A stretch of 64,000 bases of DNA, from contig PCXQ01000005.1 of the NCBI GenBank assembly GCA_002794035.1, positions 1-64,000 of the forward strand. Reading direction: 5' to 3'. A model generated the notes under the pieces. The model did no database searches. It was not told the origin of the DNA and saw nothing but the letters and a program-made list of their open reading frames with translations. Each line of letters starts with the position of its first letter. Position 1 is the stretch's first letter. The stretch comes from Candidatus Yanofskybacteria bacterium CG10_big_fil_rev_8_21_14_0_10_36_16 (GTDB lineage Bacteria > Patescibacteria > Paceibacteria > 2-02-FULL-40-12 > IGHO2-01-FULL-4-A). The position numbers and the translations under genes were made by a program. Of this stretch, positions 33,583 through 42,993 are shown in pieces.

Positions 33583-34071
33583 TTATAAAATAAAATCCTT
33601 GTTTTTTAAACTGAACAAAAAAGACAGCAAAAATATAAACCCGAATTCAAGAATCAAGACCACGGCCATTTTGTAATAATAAACTAATTTTAAACTACTG
33701 AATTCAAAAATGCGTCCGGGACCAATTATTATTACAAAAAATACCAGCAGTACTAAATACACCACAAAAATAATCCCGGATTTTAAAAACATAGTCACAA
33801 AATTGTTATATTCAAAATTAAACCTGTCAGAAATTAACTGAACCAATATGTATAATACCAAAAATGAAATAGCAAATACGCCGTAATCAAAAACTGATAT
33901 AAAATCTGCTATTAAAGACAAGGACAAACCGGCATAAAACTTACTAGAAACAAATGGGGGCAAAACCAACAAAGAAGTAAAAGCACAAAACAAAGCCCAT
34001 GGAATATCTGCAAAAAAGGGCATAATTTCCTGAAATATAAGAAACACCAGTCCTAAAGCAAAAAATTTCAT
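33583..34071 (-). CDS. mreD: Rod-shape protein MreD-like
   Basis: 162 residues with five or six membrane helices and little conserved sequence. Assigned mainly by position, one base after mreC and before mrdA, and by its size and topology, which are those of MreD. Confidence 0.75.
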   Translation of the reverse strand: MKFFALGLVFLIFQEIMPFFADIPWALFCAFTSLLVLPPFVSSKFYAGLSLSLIADFISVFDYGVFAISFLVLYILVQLISDRFNFEYNNFVTMFLKSGIIFVVYLVLLVFFVIIIGPGRIFEFSSLKLVYYYKMAVVLILEFGFIFLLSFLFSLKNKDFIL

Positions 34072-34072
34072 A

Positions 34073-34879
34073 CTATTTTTTTATTATAAAAAGATTTGGT
34101 CCTGATGATGGATTAAAAAATGATTCTACCTTTACTGTCTGGAAGGCATCACCCGATTTTTTATCAGTTGAAAGCACTTTTCCAACAGGAAGTCCTTCAG
34201 GTAAACTATCCATGCCACTTGTGACAACAATCTCATCGCTGGATATTTCCTCGTCTGCAGCTACCAGATCAAGAATAAATTCTCCCCCGGAAATTCCTTT
34301 TGTCGATGACAAAATATCTGTATTTTCTTGTCTAACACTTATGGATAATCTTGAATCATCCAACAAAAGTGCTACTGAATAATTTTCGTAGACTTCATCT
34401 ATCACACCCGCCAAAATAGACGATGAAGAAATCACAGCCATTTTCCTCTCTATTCCGTCTTTTTGTCCCTTGTTGATGATAATAGCTGAATAAGGAGGCG
34501 TCTTATCAACAGAAATCATATTGGCTGAAATTAATTCTCCCCTCTCTCTCAAATTAAGACCCAACTGACTTCTAAAAAATTCATTTTCTCTTTCAAGAGA
34601 TTTAAGTTCGCTTACCTCAGCTATTAGATTTAAATTTTCTTCTTTTAATTTTTTATTTTCTTCGGCTAGAAATTTAAAGTCCAATAATGCTTTAAATGTG
34701 GCAGACCTATCTGTTATTTTTTGACTCAAACCTTCAAGCGGACCCCCAAATAAATCCAGCCCAGTCTTTTTTATAAAACTGCCAAACAAAAATTTGTCAG
34801 CAATAAACAAAAATAAAACTACGACCAATATTAAAATGGGTTTTTTTAATGATTTTTTTTCTGTTCTTAGAGAATACAT
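34073..34879 (-). CDS. mreC: Rod-shape protein MreC
   Basis: 268 residues. A membrane helix (about 13-32), a coiled coil (about 60-110), then the two-barrel domain with SANMISVDKTPPYSAIIINKGQ-type sequence and the late block VVTSGMDSLPEGLPVGKV typical of MreC. It forms filaments outside the membrane that hold the elongation complex together. Confidence 0.93.
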   Translation of the reverse strand: MYSLRTEKKSLKKPILILVVVLFLFIADKFLFGSFIKKTGLDLFGGPLEGLSQKITDRSATFKALLDFKFLAEENKKLKEENLNLIAEVSELKSLERENEFFRSQLGLNLRERGELISANMISVDKTPPYSAIIINKGQKDGIERKMAVISSSSILAGVIDEVYENYSVALLLDDSRLSISVRQENTDILSSTKGISGGEFILDLVAADEEISSDEIVVTSGMDSLPEGLPVGKVLSTDKKSGDAFQTVKVESFFNPSSGPNLFIIKK

Positions 34880-34940
34880 CTTTTAATTTAAAAAGCTCAT
34901 GACACACCAAGTCATTGAGGGCTAAGGACTAAATGAATTT

Positions 34941-35996
34941 CTATAGGTAAGCTTCCTTGGTATTCCACACCAATATTGGCCTTAAAGCATCAAGATCTTG
35001 GAGTACTAAACCGCATCCACGAACCACAGCAGTTAAAGGATCATTAACTATTTTTGCCGGCAGTTTAGTTTCGTGGGCAACAAGCTCATCAAGGCCTCTT
35101 AATAGACTACCGCCTCCAACAAGAGCTATGCCTCTACTTAAAAGATCTGCGATAAGTTCGGGAGGTGTTTCCTCAAGAGTATTCTTAATTGCTGAAACAA
35201 TATTTCTTATTGATTTACCCATTGCTTTTCTAGCCTCCTCGGAGGTTACTGTTAACTCCTTTGGAAGTCCAGTTAAAATATCTCTTCCTTTCACTTGAAT
35301 ACTCAGCTCTTCCTTAAGAGGATATGCTGAACCAACTTGAATTTTAATATTTTCTGCAGTTGCCTCGCCTATGAGCATGTTATGTCCCTCTCTCATAAAT
35401 CTAATTATATCTTCGTTCATTTTATCACCGGCAATTCTCAATGACCTCGAAGCAACAATGCCCCCCATGGAGATAACAACAATATCTGATGTCCCGCCGC
35501 CTATATCCACTACAACATTTGCAACAGCATCTTGAATCGGCAACCGCGAACCTATAGCTGCTGCCATCGGTTCTTCAATAAGATAAACCTCTCTTGCTCC
35601 AGCGCTTCTGGTGGCATCCTCTACTGCTCTTTTTTCAACCTCTGTAATATTAGAAGGAATACCTACAACCACCCTGGGTCTTGAAAAAAGTGAAAATGTT
35701 CCTTCTTGAGCTTTGTCTATAAAGTATTTTAGCATCTGCTCTGTAACCTCATAATCGGAAACAACTCCTGCAACAAGAGGTTTTGAAACAGAAATAAACC
35801 CAGGTGTTTTACCTACCATTTTCCGTGCCTCCTGCCCTATCGCCAATATCTGCCCAGTTTTCTGGTTAATAGCTACGATGGAAGGCTCATCGATTATTAT
35901 GCCCTTACCCTGAACATAAACAAGGGTATTTGCCGTACCTAAATCAATACCTATATCTTTTGCCCAAAAATTGTGTTTAAAAATATTTTTTACCAT
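34941..35996 (-). CDS. mreB: Rod-shape actin-like protein MreB
   Basis: 351 residues. Bacterial actin that positions wall synthesis. The phosphate 1 loop IGIDLGTANT, phosphate 2 VVDIGGGTSDI and the adenosine loop VGGGSLLRGLDE are all present. A TATAAT box (36003-36008) ends 6 nt before the ATG and there is no ribosome site, which implies a leaderless message for the operon. Confidence 0.96.
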   Translation of the reverse strand: MVKNIFKHNFWAKDIGIDLGTANTLVYVQGKGIIIDEPSIVAINQKTGQILAIGQEARKMVGKTPGFISVSKPLVAGVVSDYEVTEQMLKYFIDKAQEGTFSLFSRPRVVVGIPSNITEVEKRAVEDATRSAGAREVYLIEEPMAAAIGSRLPIQDAVANVVVDIGGGTSDIVVISMGGIVASRSLRIAGDKMNEDIIRFMREGHNMLIGEATAENIKIQVGSAYPLKEELSIQVKGRDILTGLPKELTVTSEEARKAMGKSIRNIVSAIKNTLEETPPELIADLLSRGIALVGGGSLLRGLDELVAHETKLPAKIVNDPLTAVVRGCGLVLQDLDALRPILVWNTKEAYL

Positions 35997-36091
35997 TAAT
36001 GAATTATATGAGCTTCAACTTGTTTTTGTGTATTGAAAAATTAGCAAAATAAAGGGCTTCGCGCACGTTGACAAAACACCCACATTTTGGC

Positions 36092-36119
36092 TTGACAAAT
36101 TATGTCAGTTTGTTATAAT
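36092..36119 (+). promoter_or_regulatory. Promoter of the 36.1-kb small RNA
   Basis: Consensus TTGACA (36092-36097), 16-nt spacer, consensus TATAAT (36114-36119). It is one of the strongest-looking promoters in the window and there is no protein gene downstream on its strand. Confidence 0.85.
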
Positions 36120-36125
36120 TATATT

Positions 36126-36333
36126 GTATCTTAGAGCTGTGGCCTGAGTCTAAGTCACAAATCCAAACTCTAAGAGACGGAGGCACATGACGTTCACGTT
36201 CGCACCTAGTGGGTAAGAAAGGTGTTTTTCGCGAACGCCGACCACGACGGCTACTAGACGGCGATCACCGACTAGAGTCGAGCCCCCGCTTGCCAGGTTA
36301 CTACAATCTTGGTGGGCGGGGCGCTTTTTTTAT
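36126..36333 (+). ncRNA. Candidate small structured RNA of about 200 nt with a nine-codon frame
   Basis: Bounded by a consensus promoter and a long terminator, this transcript lies between mreB and the helicase gene on the opposite strand to both. CTTAGA (36130) can pair with TCTAAG (36149-36154) or, as CTTAGAG, with CTCTAAG (36168-36174), a mutually exclusive choice. Further stems: CGTTCG with CGAACG around 36196-36236, and CGCCG with CGGCG. GGAGG at 36179 precedes ATG at 36187, opening the frame MTFTFAPSG-stop (36187-36216). RNase P, tmRNA, 6S and SRP signatures were not recognised. It is GC-rich compared with its surroundings. Apart from this the stretch 35997-36329 is empty. Confidence 0.65.
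36281..36327 (+). terminator. Terminator of the 36.1-kb small RNA
   Basis: GCCCC..GC..CCA pairs with TGG..GC..GGGGC and is followed by TTTTTTT. Confidence 0.8.
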
Positions 36334-39320
36334 GCCATAAGATTACGCAACTCACAAAATTTACACTCCTTATCATCACACCTTTTGTCCCAAAAAGACA
36401 GCTCCAGTATTTCGTTTGATTTTTCTAAAACCAAATCTTTTAATTCCTTGACCTCAGACGGTTCAACTGTAAATAACTCTTTTTTATATCTTTTCTTTTC
36501 ATCCGGTTCAACAAAATCAATCTCTCCACTTACCATATCGTACTTACCTCCCGAATAATTATCTAGAAGCAACTTATAAAACACTAACTGTCTTTTATAG
36601 TCCCCCGCTCCTGTTGCTGTTGTTTTACCTATTATATAATTTCTGGATTTGGGTTTGCCTGTTTTGTAATCAACAACATTAACTCTATTTCCATCATCAA
36701 TAAATTCAACTTTGTCTAGCTGACCGTTTATCATAATATTCGGCTCAAGTTCTATTCCCTTTATTCTTAGTTCTGTCATTACATTTTTATTCCATTTTTC
36801 ATGATAAAAATCATAATACCCGCCCAAAGCCAATTCCCCCTTACTTAATAAACTATTAAAATCATCTTCTCCGATTGATTCCTTGGATAAAGTTTCTTTG
36901 AATTTGTTAATAAGCTTGTCCTTGAGAAGCACATCTCCCTTTCCAAATACAGATTTTAATCCCTCGTGTACGGCAGTACCGTATATTTGATGCAAGTTTT
37001 TAACCTGTGGTATTCCGACAAGATTAACATAAAAATATCTCCAAGGGCATTTTAAATAGTTATTTAATGCCGTAACGGATATGCCTTTTCTGTGGAATAA
37101 ATCCTTTAAAAATTCTTTATCTTCAATCTTGGAACGGATAGGAGGTCTTGGACGCAATATTAAATCTGAGATTGCTTCAGGTTTTATTGATTCTGACACA
37201 GGATTATCAATCCTACTTATAAAACCGCCGTTAATCTCTCTTACGAATTTTGAAGGAAGCTTATCTTTGCCAGTTCCGTCGTTTAGCGCATAACTTATGG
37301 TTATTGTTTTCATTGCCCTTGTAAGAGCCACGTAAAACAAATTTCTTTCATCATCGTCATCGGAAGATACTTCCATTTCAAAACCTTCCTTATAATTTTT
37401 GCCCAAATATACGCTATCAAGCAACTTAAGGATATTGGCCTTGCGCTTATTGCCCCAATGCCTATCTTGGGCGTTGGCAATATATAGGTGTTCAAACTCG
37501 CGCCCCTTTGATCGGTGGGCAGTAAGAATTCTAACATTGGAACCGCCATGCAATAAGTTTGATGTACCAAGCCTTATATTGTGTTCTTTAAGACTGTCTA
37601 TATACCCCAAGAATTTTTCTAAATTAAGTTTTTTATCTCTTGCAGATAATTCCTTTATATAATTAAAAAATGAAGACATTTTTGAAATCCTCTCATAATA
37701 ATCAGGCTGAGCAGCCGTATTTTTTATTAAATTAGATTCGTATAAAACTGATTCAAATAATTCGGGCAAGGTTTTGTTTTTAGACACAGTCTTCCATTTA
37801 GACAGTTTATTTAAAAAATCAATTGAAGGTTTTTTATCAGCAACACCTGCTTCTTTTAATAATTTTTCAGAACTTGCAACTTCATAAGCATTTATTTTAT
37901 TCCTGCGTGAAAAATCTGATATTTTATAAATATTAATTGGCTCAATACCCAAAAAATCTAAATGCATTGTTTCAAGCAAGGCACCTGTATCACCGTAATT
38001 ATTAACAGCTTCCAACAAAAATAAGACCCTTTTAATATCTTCGTCTTCAAGTAAATTATGCTCGGTTTCCATAACATAAGGGACACCAAACCTGCCAAGC
38101 ATTTCAGCTATCGGCCACATGTCTCTATTTTCCCTAACAAGAACCGCTATGTTGTCCGGCTTAACACCCTCCTCTACTTCTTTCTTTATATCTTCTGCTA
38201 TAAAAGCACACTCCTGATCTGGAGAAGACAATTCTGCCAATTTGATATTTTTATCTTTATGTCCCGAATTAGATTTTAAATTTATTTCTGAAGCTTTAAT
38301 ACCATGAGCCGCATCTAAAATAATCTGGCTTGAGCGGTAATTATGTTCAAGATTAACAACCTTGGCTTCTGGATATTTTGTTTTAAAATAATTAAAATTC
38401 TTTATTGATGCACCTTGAAAACGATAGATAGCCTGTTTTTGATCCCCAACAATAAACACATTTGGATTGTCATGATAATTGGCCAGCAACTCTACCACTT
38501 TATTTTGAGCATTGTTTGTATCCTGATGTTCATCTACTAGAATATACTGATATTGTTCCTGTAAAATACGAAGGAAATCTTCTTTCTTTGAAATTGTTTT
38601 TAAAACTTCCATTATCATATCTTCGTAATCATAATATTTTCTATTTGAAATTAATGTCTGATAATTTTTATAAATTAAGGCCAACTCAGCATTTTTATCT
38701 ATATTTTTTCTTAATTTTAAATATTGACCCTTCACTTTGCCTTTGTGAGGGCCTTTCTCGTGTTTTAAATCCTCTATCATGTCAAAATCTTTTATTTCTT
38801 CGTCAACCAGATTGTTAAAATCCTCAGGACTTAAACCCTCTCTCTTTAATTCCTTTATTGCTGTTATGGCCGGCTTTAAATAATGATACTTGCTTCCAAA
38901 AGGCTTTAAGATGTCTAAATTAGAAGACGAGATTACATCCTCCATAAGTTTTGCCTGTTCAATCTCTGTGATTGGATCAAACCCTGCAATAGCAGGAAAT
39001 TCCTCAGGATAATTTTTAATAATATCGTTGCAAAATCCATGAAAAGTTGATATGGAAACCTCATAGGCAGAACTTCCGATAATCTCTGCCAAACGCTTCC
39101 TCATTGCCAGAACCCCTGATTCTGTAAAGGTCAAAGCTAAAATAGCCGATGGCTCCATATCGGTTTTTCTTAAAATATTAGCGATTCTAAGAGTTAGTAT
39201 TTGTGTTTTGCCTGTGCCCGGTCCTGCAACAACCATCACCGGCCCCTCGATCGAGTCTACGGCTTCTTTTTGTTTTGCATTTAATTTATTGTAATATTCA
39301 TCAAATTTTCTATTATCCAT
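36330..39320 (-). CDS. UvrD-type helicase fused to an AddB-like iron-sulfur nuclease
   Basis: 996 residues. Superfamily 1A helicase: Walker A GPGTGKTQ (about 33-40), Walker B VDEHQDTNNAQ, and late motifs LTAHRSKGREFEHLYIA and FYVALTRA. The C-terminal 250 residues are a RecB-type nuclease with VVDYKTGKPK. One cysteine in LKCPWRYFY and three at C981, C986 and C989 (CX4CX2C) form the four-cysteine iron-sulfur staple of AddB/AdnA-type nucleases. It therefore resembles one complete arm of a double-strand-break resection enzyme. A start leaderless relative to a TATTGT box is plausible. Confidence 0.9.
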   Translation of the reverse strand: MDNRKFDEYYNKLNAKQKEAVDSIEGPVMVVAGPGTGKTQILTLRIANILRKTDMEPSAILALTFTESGVLAMRKRLAEIIGSSAYEVSISTFHGFCNDIIKNYPEEFPAIAGFDPITEIEQAKLMEDVISSSNLDILKPFGSKYHYLKPAITAIKELKREGLSPEDFNNLVDEEIKDFDMIEDLKHEKGPHKGKVKGQYLKLRKNIDKNAELALIYKNYQTLISNRKYYDYEDMIMEVLKTISKKEDFLRILQEQYQYILVDEHQDTNNAQNKVVELLANYHDNPNVFIVGDQKQAIYRFQGASIKNFNYFKTKYPEAKVVNLEHNYRSSQIILDAAHGIKASEINLKSNSGHKDKNIKLAELSSPDQECAFIAEDIKKEVEEGVKPDNIAVLVRENRDMWPIAEMLGRFGVPYVMETEHNLLEDEDIKRVLFLLEAVNNYGDTGALLETMHLDFLGIEPINIYKISDFSRRNKINAYEVASSEKLLKEAGVADKKPSIDFLNKLSKWKTVSKNKTLPELFESVLYESNLIKNTAAQPDYYERISKMSSFFNYIKELSARDKKLNLEKFLGYIDSLKEHNIRLGTSNLLHGGSNVRILTAHRSKGREFEHLYIANAQDRHWGNKRKANILKLLDSVYLGKNYKEGFEMEVSSDDDDERNLFYVALTRAMKTITISYALNDGTGKDKLPSKFVREINGGFISRIDNPVSESIKPEAISDLILRPRPPIRSKIEDKEFLKDLFHRKGISVTALNNYLKCPWRYFYVNLVGIPQVKNLHQIYGTAVHEGLKSVFGKGDVLLKDKLINKFKETLSKESIGEDDFNSLLSKGELALGGYYDFYHEKWNKNVMTELRIKGIELEPNIMINGQLDKVEFIDDGNRVNVVDYKTGKPKSRNYIIGKTTATGAGDYKRQLVFYKLLLDNYSGGKYDMVSGEIDFVEPDEKKRYKKELFTVEPSEVKELKDLVLEKSNEILELSFWDKRCDDKECKFCELRNLMA

Positions 39321-39422
39321 GTTTTTACAATAAAACAGTTTTATAATTTACGCCAGTTGTCACAAAGCACAATAGTTCTCAAAATAAAACTAGTAATTTT
39401 AAATTATTTGAGGAGTTTGATT

Positions 39423-39896
39423 ATGGTAGAAAGATCCAAACACGGCGATGTTATATGCTACACAACCGTTTTAAATGGCACAAATAGGAGCTCTAAAAGC
39501 AGCGTCGGTTTAACAATAATTGAAAATGAAAGTGAGCATTTATATTGGATACCTCGCCAACAAAACGGTGAATACCAGGAACTCTTAATTAAAACAAAGG
39601 CTAAGGAAGCAAAGCATATATTGATAAGCCTAAACGATTTTTACAGAGAGCTCATATTAAAAGGGGCCACAGAATTTAAATTAACAACTTCAAAGGTTTG
39701 CTTTAAACCAAAAGAAAATGACGAAGTAGAGATTACTTTTTCAAAGCCGGGTTTTTTTAATCAAATATTATCCAGAAGAAAATCTCAAAAAAGGCCTTAT
39801 CATGATATAATCATAACTGCCAAAAAATCTGATTTAATTGCTTCTTTAAAAGAAATTCTAAATAAGTTTGATAGGTTAAAAAACAAAGAGGGCTAA
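39423..39896 (+). CDS. Hypothetical protein, 157 residues
   Basis: I do not recognise this protein. The start is fixed by GAGGAG 8 nt before the ATG at 39423; the frame is open 22 codons further up but without a ribosome site. It is soluble, lysine-rich, alternating beta and helix (HLYWIPRQQNGEYQELLIK, then KAKHILISLNDFYRELI). No cysteines pair up and no membrane segment is seen. It stands alone on the plus strand between the helicase and the TPR gene, with its own terminator overlapping the stop codon. Confidence 0.65.
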   Translation: MVERSKHGDVICYTTVLNGTNRSSKSSVGLTIIENESEHLYWIPRQQNGEYQELLIKTKAKEAKHILISLNDFYRELILKGATEFKLTTSKVCFKPKENDEVEITFSKPGFFNQILSRRKSQKRPYHDIIITAKKSDLIASLKEILNKFDRLKNKEG

Positions 39897-39911
39897 GTCC
39901 AAGTCCTCTTT
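39885..39911 (+). terminator. Terminator of the 39423 gene
   Basis: AAAGAGG / CCTCTTT stem followed by TTATTTT; the left arm is inside the gene. Confidence 0.65.
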
Positions 39912-39933
39912 TTATTTTGCAAAAACGACACTA

Positions 39934-41754
39934 CTAGAGTCTATTAACTGCTTCAAAAAATTCCTCTTCGGTCAATTCAGGATTTCGTGCCTGTTTGAAA
40001 TAAAAATCAGCTTTTTCTGGATTGCCCATTTTGTAATAAGCAAATCCCAAAGCAAATTTTAAATTAAGGTCCTCAGGATTTGATCCATAATTATCCTCAA
40101 TTACACTTATCGCTTCATCATACTTTTGAAGTTTTGTCTTTGTAAGAGACAACAAAAATACCTCATTCCATCTAGCATAAAGCTCTACAGCACGGACCAA
40201 TACATCCTCTGCCTCAACAAGTTTCCCTATTTCATAATACGCCTTGCCTAGCCCTCGTATGCCTCTTATATATGTTGGTTTTAATTCAACAGTCTTTTCC
40301 CACAGCCTTATTGCCTCTTCCTTATTGCCCTCTACATCATTAATATGTGCTAAAAGATTTAGCGCTGAGATGTGTTCAGGTGCCATTTCAAGAGTTTCTT
40401 TGAGAAGCTCTTTCGCACTAGTAAAATCATTTTCTTGTGTATAAAGATATGCTCTGTTTGTCATATTAACAACACTCTTTGGCGCTGATGCATATGCACT
40501 CAAATAAAGATTATTTTCTGTCAGCCAATCCCGATTGCGATCAATTGTTTTTACTGAATAAAAAACAGTCAGTCCGGCCAACAATATCCAACCTAAATAT
40601 CTCCATTTATAATTTGTCCTTTCAAATAAATTATCTATACATATAGCCAGCAAAACCACCAGACCCACGCTGGGCAAATAAATCAATCGCTCAGCCATTA
40701 TGGTCCCCGTTTTAAAAACAAAATTTGAAATTACAAAAAATGGCACAAAGAAAAATAGTATTCCCATCGTGTGACCGTTAATCTTTAGGTCAGGTCCAAC
40801 CCCAAACAAAGGTCTCAGCAATGCATAGATAACAAAACCCAACATTAAAAATCCAATTAAAGCCTCGGGCGATTTAAAAATATTTTCAACAATTGATATT
40901 TGATCAAACGAATAATCAGAAGAAAAACTTGTTGGAATTATGCTTTTTTGAATATACAAAAACATAACTTTGAGTGCTGTGAAAAATCCCGGCAAAATGC
41001 CTGCCCCAATTATGGGATTATAAACTGAAGTGCCGTCATGGCCCAAAATATTACCACCAAGTGCTATATATCTTATGGAAAAATAGGCCACCAGAACCAC
41101 CAAATAAGGCACAGAACGCTTTATTGTGCCCCCTAAGGCCTCCTTTTTATAAAACAAGGCAATATATGCCCAAATAGGCAAAAAAACTATAGCAATCTCT
41201 TTACTTAACAAACCTAAGAAGAATAATCCTGTAGACAGCCATTGACTATTTGCCTGAGATTTATCTTCCCCATGCCGACGAGAAACATACAAAGCAGACA
41301 AAACAAAGCCTGCTGACAAAAGCTCCGCCCTACCAACAATAGAAGTTACCGCATCAACATGAATTGGCATAGCCAAAAATAAAACGGCCGACAAAATTCC
41401 TGCCCTGCGATTTATTAACTGCGCAATAACCAAGAATACAAAAAAGGCCGCAATCGCGTGAAGAAAAATATTTACTACATGAAATGAAATCGAAGATTCT
41501 CCAAATATCATTTCATTAAGTGAGTGTGTAAAAATAGTAAAGGGTCTGTAAAGTCCTGTTTCGGGTTGCTTAAAATGATACGGCTCAAGAAAAACTTCAG
41601 GCAATTTGGCTATTTCACCTATTAGTGGGTTGCCGGTAATTACAAATTTATCATCAAAAACAAAATCACCCCCTATACCGTTTCCAAATAACACAAAAGA
41701 CAGGGCAATCAACCCCAAAAATACAAGCCAATTTTTATTGGATTTTGTCCGCAT
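39934..41754 (-). CDS. TMTC-like multi-pass membrane protein with TPR repeats
   Basis: 606 residues. The first 400 carry about eleven membrane helices and, after helix 1, GDFVFDDKFVI with the paired acidic residues seen in GT-C transferases such as O-mannosyltransferase TMTCs. The blocks AMPIHVDAV and MAERLIYLPSVGL also fit DUF1736/TMTC proteins. From about residue 425 there are five or six TPR units (for example LNLLAHINDVEGNKEEAIRLWEKTVE). It probably glycosylates exported proteins using a lipid-linked sugar. It is divergent from a glycosyltransferase gene across only 18 bp. Confidence 0.75.
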   Translation of the reverse strand: MRTKSNKNWLVFLGLIALSFVLFGNGIGGDFVFDDKFVITGNPLIGEIAKLPEVFLEPYHFKQPETGLYRPFTIFTHSLNEMIFGESSISFHVVNIFLHAIAAFFVFLVIAQLINRRAGILSAVLFLAMPIHVDAVTSIVGRAELLSAGFVLSALYVSRRHGEDKSQANSQWLSTGLFFLGLLSKEIAIVFLPIWAYIALFYKKEALGGTIKRSVPYLVVLVAYFSIRYIALGGNILGHDGTSVYNPIIGAGILPGFFTALKVMFLYIQKSIIPTSFSSDYSFDQISIVENIFKSPEALIGFLMLGFVIYALLRPLFGVGPDLKINGHTMGILFFFVPFFVISNFVFKTGTIMAERLIYLPSVGLVVLLAICIDNLFERTNYKWRYLGWILLAGLTVFYSVKTIDRNRDWLTENNLYLSAYASAPKSVVNMTNRAYLYTQENDFTSAKELLKETLEMAPEHISALNLLAHINDVEGNKEEAIRLWEKTVELKPTYIRGIRGLGKAYYEIGKLVEAEDVLVRAVELYARWNEVFLLSLTKTKLQKYDEAISVIEDNYGSNPEDLNLKFALGFAYYKMGNPEKADFYFKQARNPELTEEEFFEAVNRL

Positions 41755-41765
41755 AATGTTATAAT
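41738..41765 (+). promoter_or_regulatory. Promoter of the glycosyltransferase gene, leaderless
   Basis: TTGGAT (41738), 16-nt spacer, TATAAT (41760-41765), then 7 nt to the ATG. It overlaps the first codons of the divergent TPR gene. Confidence 0.6.
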
Positions 41766-41772
41766 CACATAT

Positions 41773-42927
41773 ATGGAGGATTTTGGCAAAAAAAAGGTCC
41801 TATTTGTTATTACTCAATCAGAAATGGGCGGAGCCCAAAAATTTTTAGTTAATTTAACAAAAAAATTAGATAAAAATAAATATGAAGTAATGGTTGCCGC
41901 AGGCCCGGACGGAGGCGGAGAACTTTTTAATATTCTTAAAAGACACAACATTAAATCATTCCGACTAAAAAACGCAAAAAGAAACATTAATCTTGTGAAA
42001 GATGTGATGGAGATCTTTGAACTGAGAAAATTAATAAAAGAATTTAAACCAGATGTTTTATTTCTAAACAGTTCCAAAACAACTCTCTGGGGTCCCAAGG
42101 CTGTTTATTTTCCGACAAAAATTAAACCTACACCAAAAATAATTTACCGTATAGGCGGATGGAGCTTCAATGACCCTAGACCAAAGTGGGAAAAAAAGCT
42201 ATGGATATTGATTGAAAAGACATTTGCCAAATATAAAGACATCATCATGGTTAATAACGAACACGACCTCAAACAAGCCAAGAAATTGAACATCAATCCA
42301 AAGGGTAAAATTGAACTTATTTATAACGGCATAGATATTAACGAGATAGAATTTTTAAGCCGAGAAGAATCACGCAATGAGCTTGTTTTATCAAACGAAG
42401 ATTTTGTTGTAGGAACCATAGCAAATTTCTATCCCACAAAAGGCCTGAAATATTTAATAGATGCAGTAGCAATACTTAATAATAGTTATTTTATAAGCGA
42501 TATTAAATTTATAATAATTGGCGACGGCCCAGATAGAAAAACTCAGGAAGCAAGAATAAACAACGAAGAATTAAGCAAACAGATAATCCTTGCGGGAAGA
42601 AAAGAAAACGCATACAAGTATCTTTTAGCGTTTGATTTGTTTGTTCTACCTTCAGTAAAAGAAGGGTTTTCTTGGGCAATGCTTGAGGCAATGGCTGCCA
42701 AATTGCCCATTGTGGCAACCCGAGTAGGAGCAACACCCGAGATAATACAGAGCAATCGAAACGGACTGTTGATTAACCCTGCCAACCCAAAAGAATTGGC
42801 TGAGGCAATAAAAAACATCAAGGGAAGCGAGCAGTTAAGAAGAGATCTCGGTGATAAGGCATTCCAAACTGTAATATCTCGATTTACTCTTGATAAAATG
42901 ATATCTCAAATTGAAAAATTACTTTAA
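41773..42927 (+). CDS. GT4-family glycosyltransferase
   Basis: 384 residues. GT-B fold: the N-terminal domain begins KVLFVITQSEMGGAQKFL, and the C-terminal donor domain has IYNGID, GTIANFYPTKGLKYLIDA, GDGPDR and the E-x7-E block VKEGFSWAMLEAMAAKLPIV. It transfers a nucleotide-activated sugar, probably in surface glycan or glycoprotein synthesis given the TMTC-like neighbour. The message is leaderless by the position of its TATAAT. Confidence 0.9.
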   Translation: MEDFGKKKVLFVITQSEMGGAQKFLVNLTKKLDKNKYEVMVAAGPDGGGELFNILKRHNIKSFRLKNAKRNINLVKDVMEIFELRKLIKEFKPDVLFLNSSKTTLWGPKAVYFPTKIKPTPKIIYRIGGWSFNDPRPKWEKKLWILIEKTFAKYKDIIMVNNEHDLKQAKKLNINPKGKIELIYNGIDINEIEFLSREESRNELVLSNEDFVVGTIANFYPTKGLKYLIDAVAILNNSYFISDIKFIIIGDGPDRKTQEARINNEELSKQIILAGRKENAYKYLLAFDLFVLPSVKEGFSWAMLEAMAAKLPIVATRVGATPEIIQSNRNGLLINPANPKELAEAIKNIKGSEQLRRDLGDKAFQTVISRFTLDKMISQIEKLL

Positions 42928-42951
42928 ACACTAAATGTTCAACAAAAAACA

Positions 42952-42969
42952 GCCTCGCCAATGCGAGGC
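42952..42969. terminator. Bidirectional terminator between convergent genes
   Basis: GCCTCGC / GCGAGGC stem with an A run before and a T run after. Confidence 0.75.
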
Positions 42970-42993
42970 CGTTTTTAAATTGCAAATTAAAAA

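Noticed and set aside
36126..36333. SRP RNA or 6S RNA
   Set aside because: No GGAAGG-AGCA SRP loop, and the 5' and 3' ends do not pair into the long bubble helix of 6S RNA.
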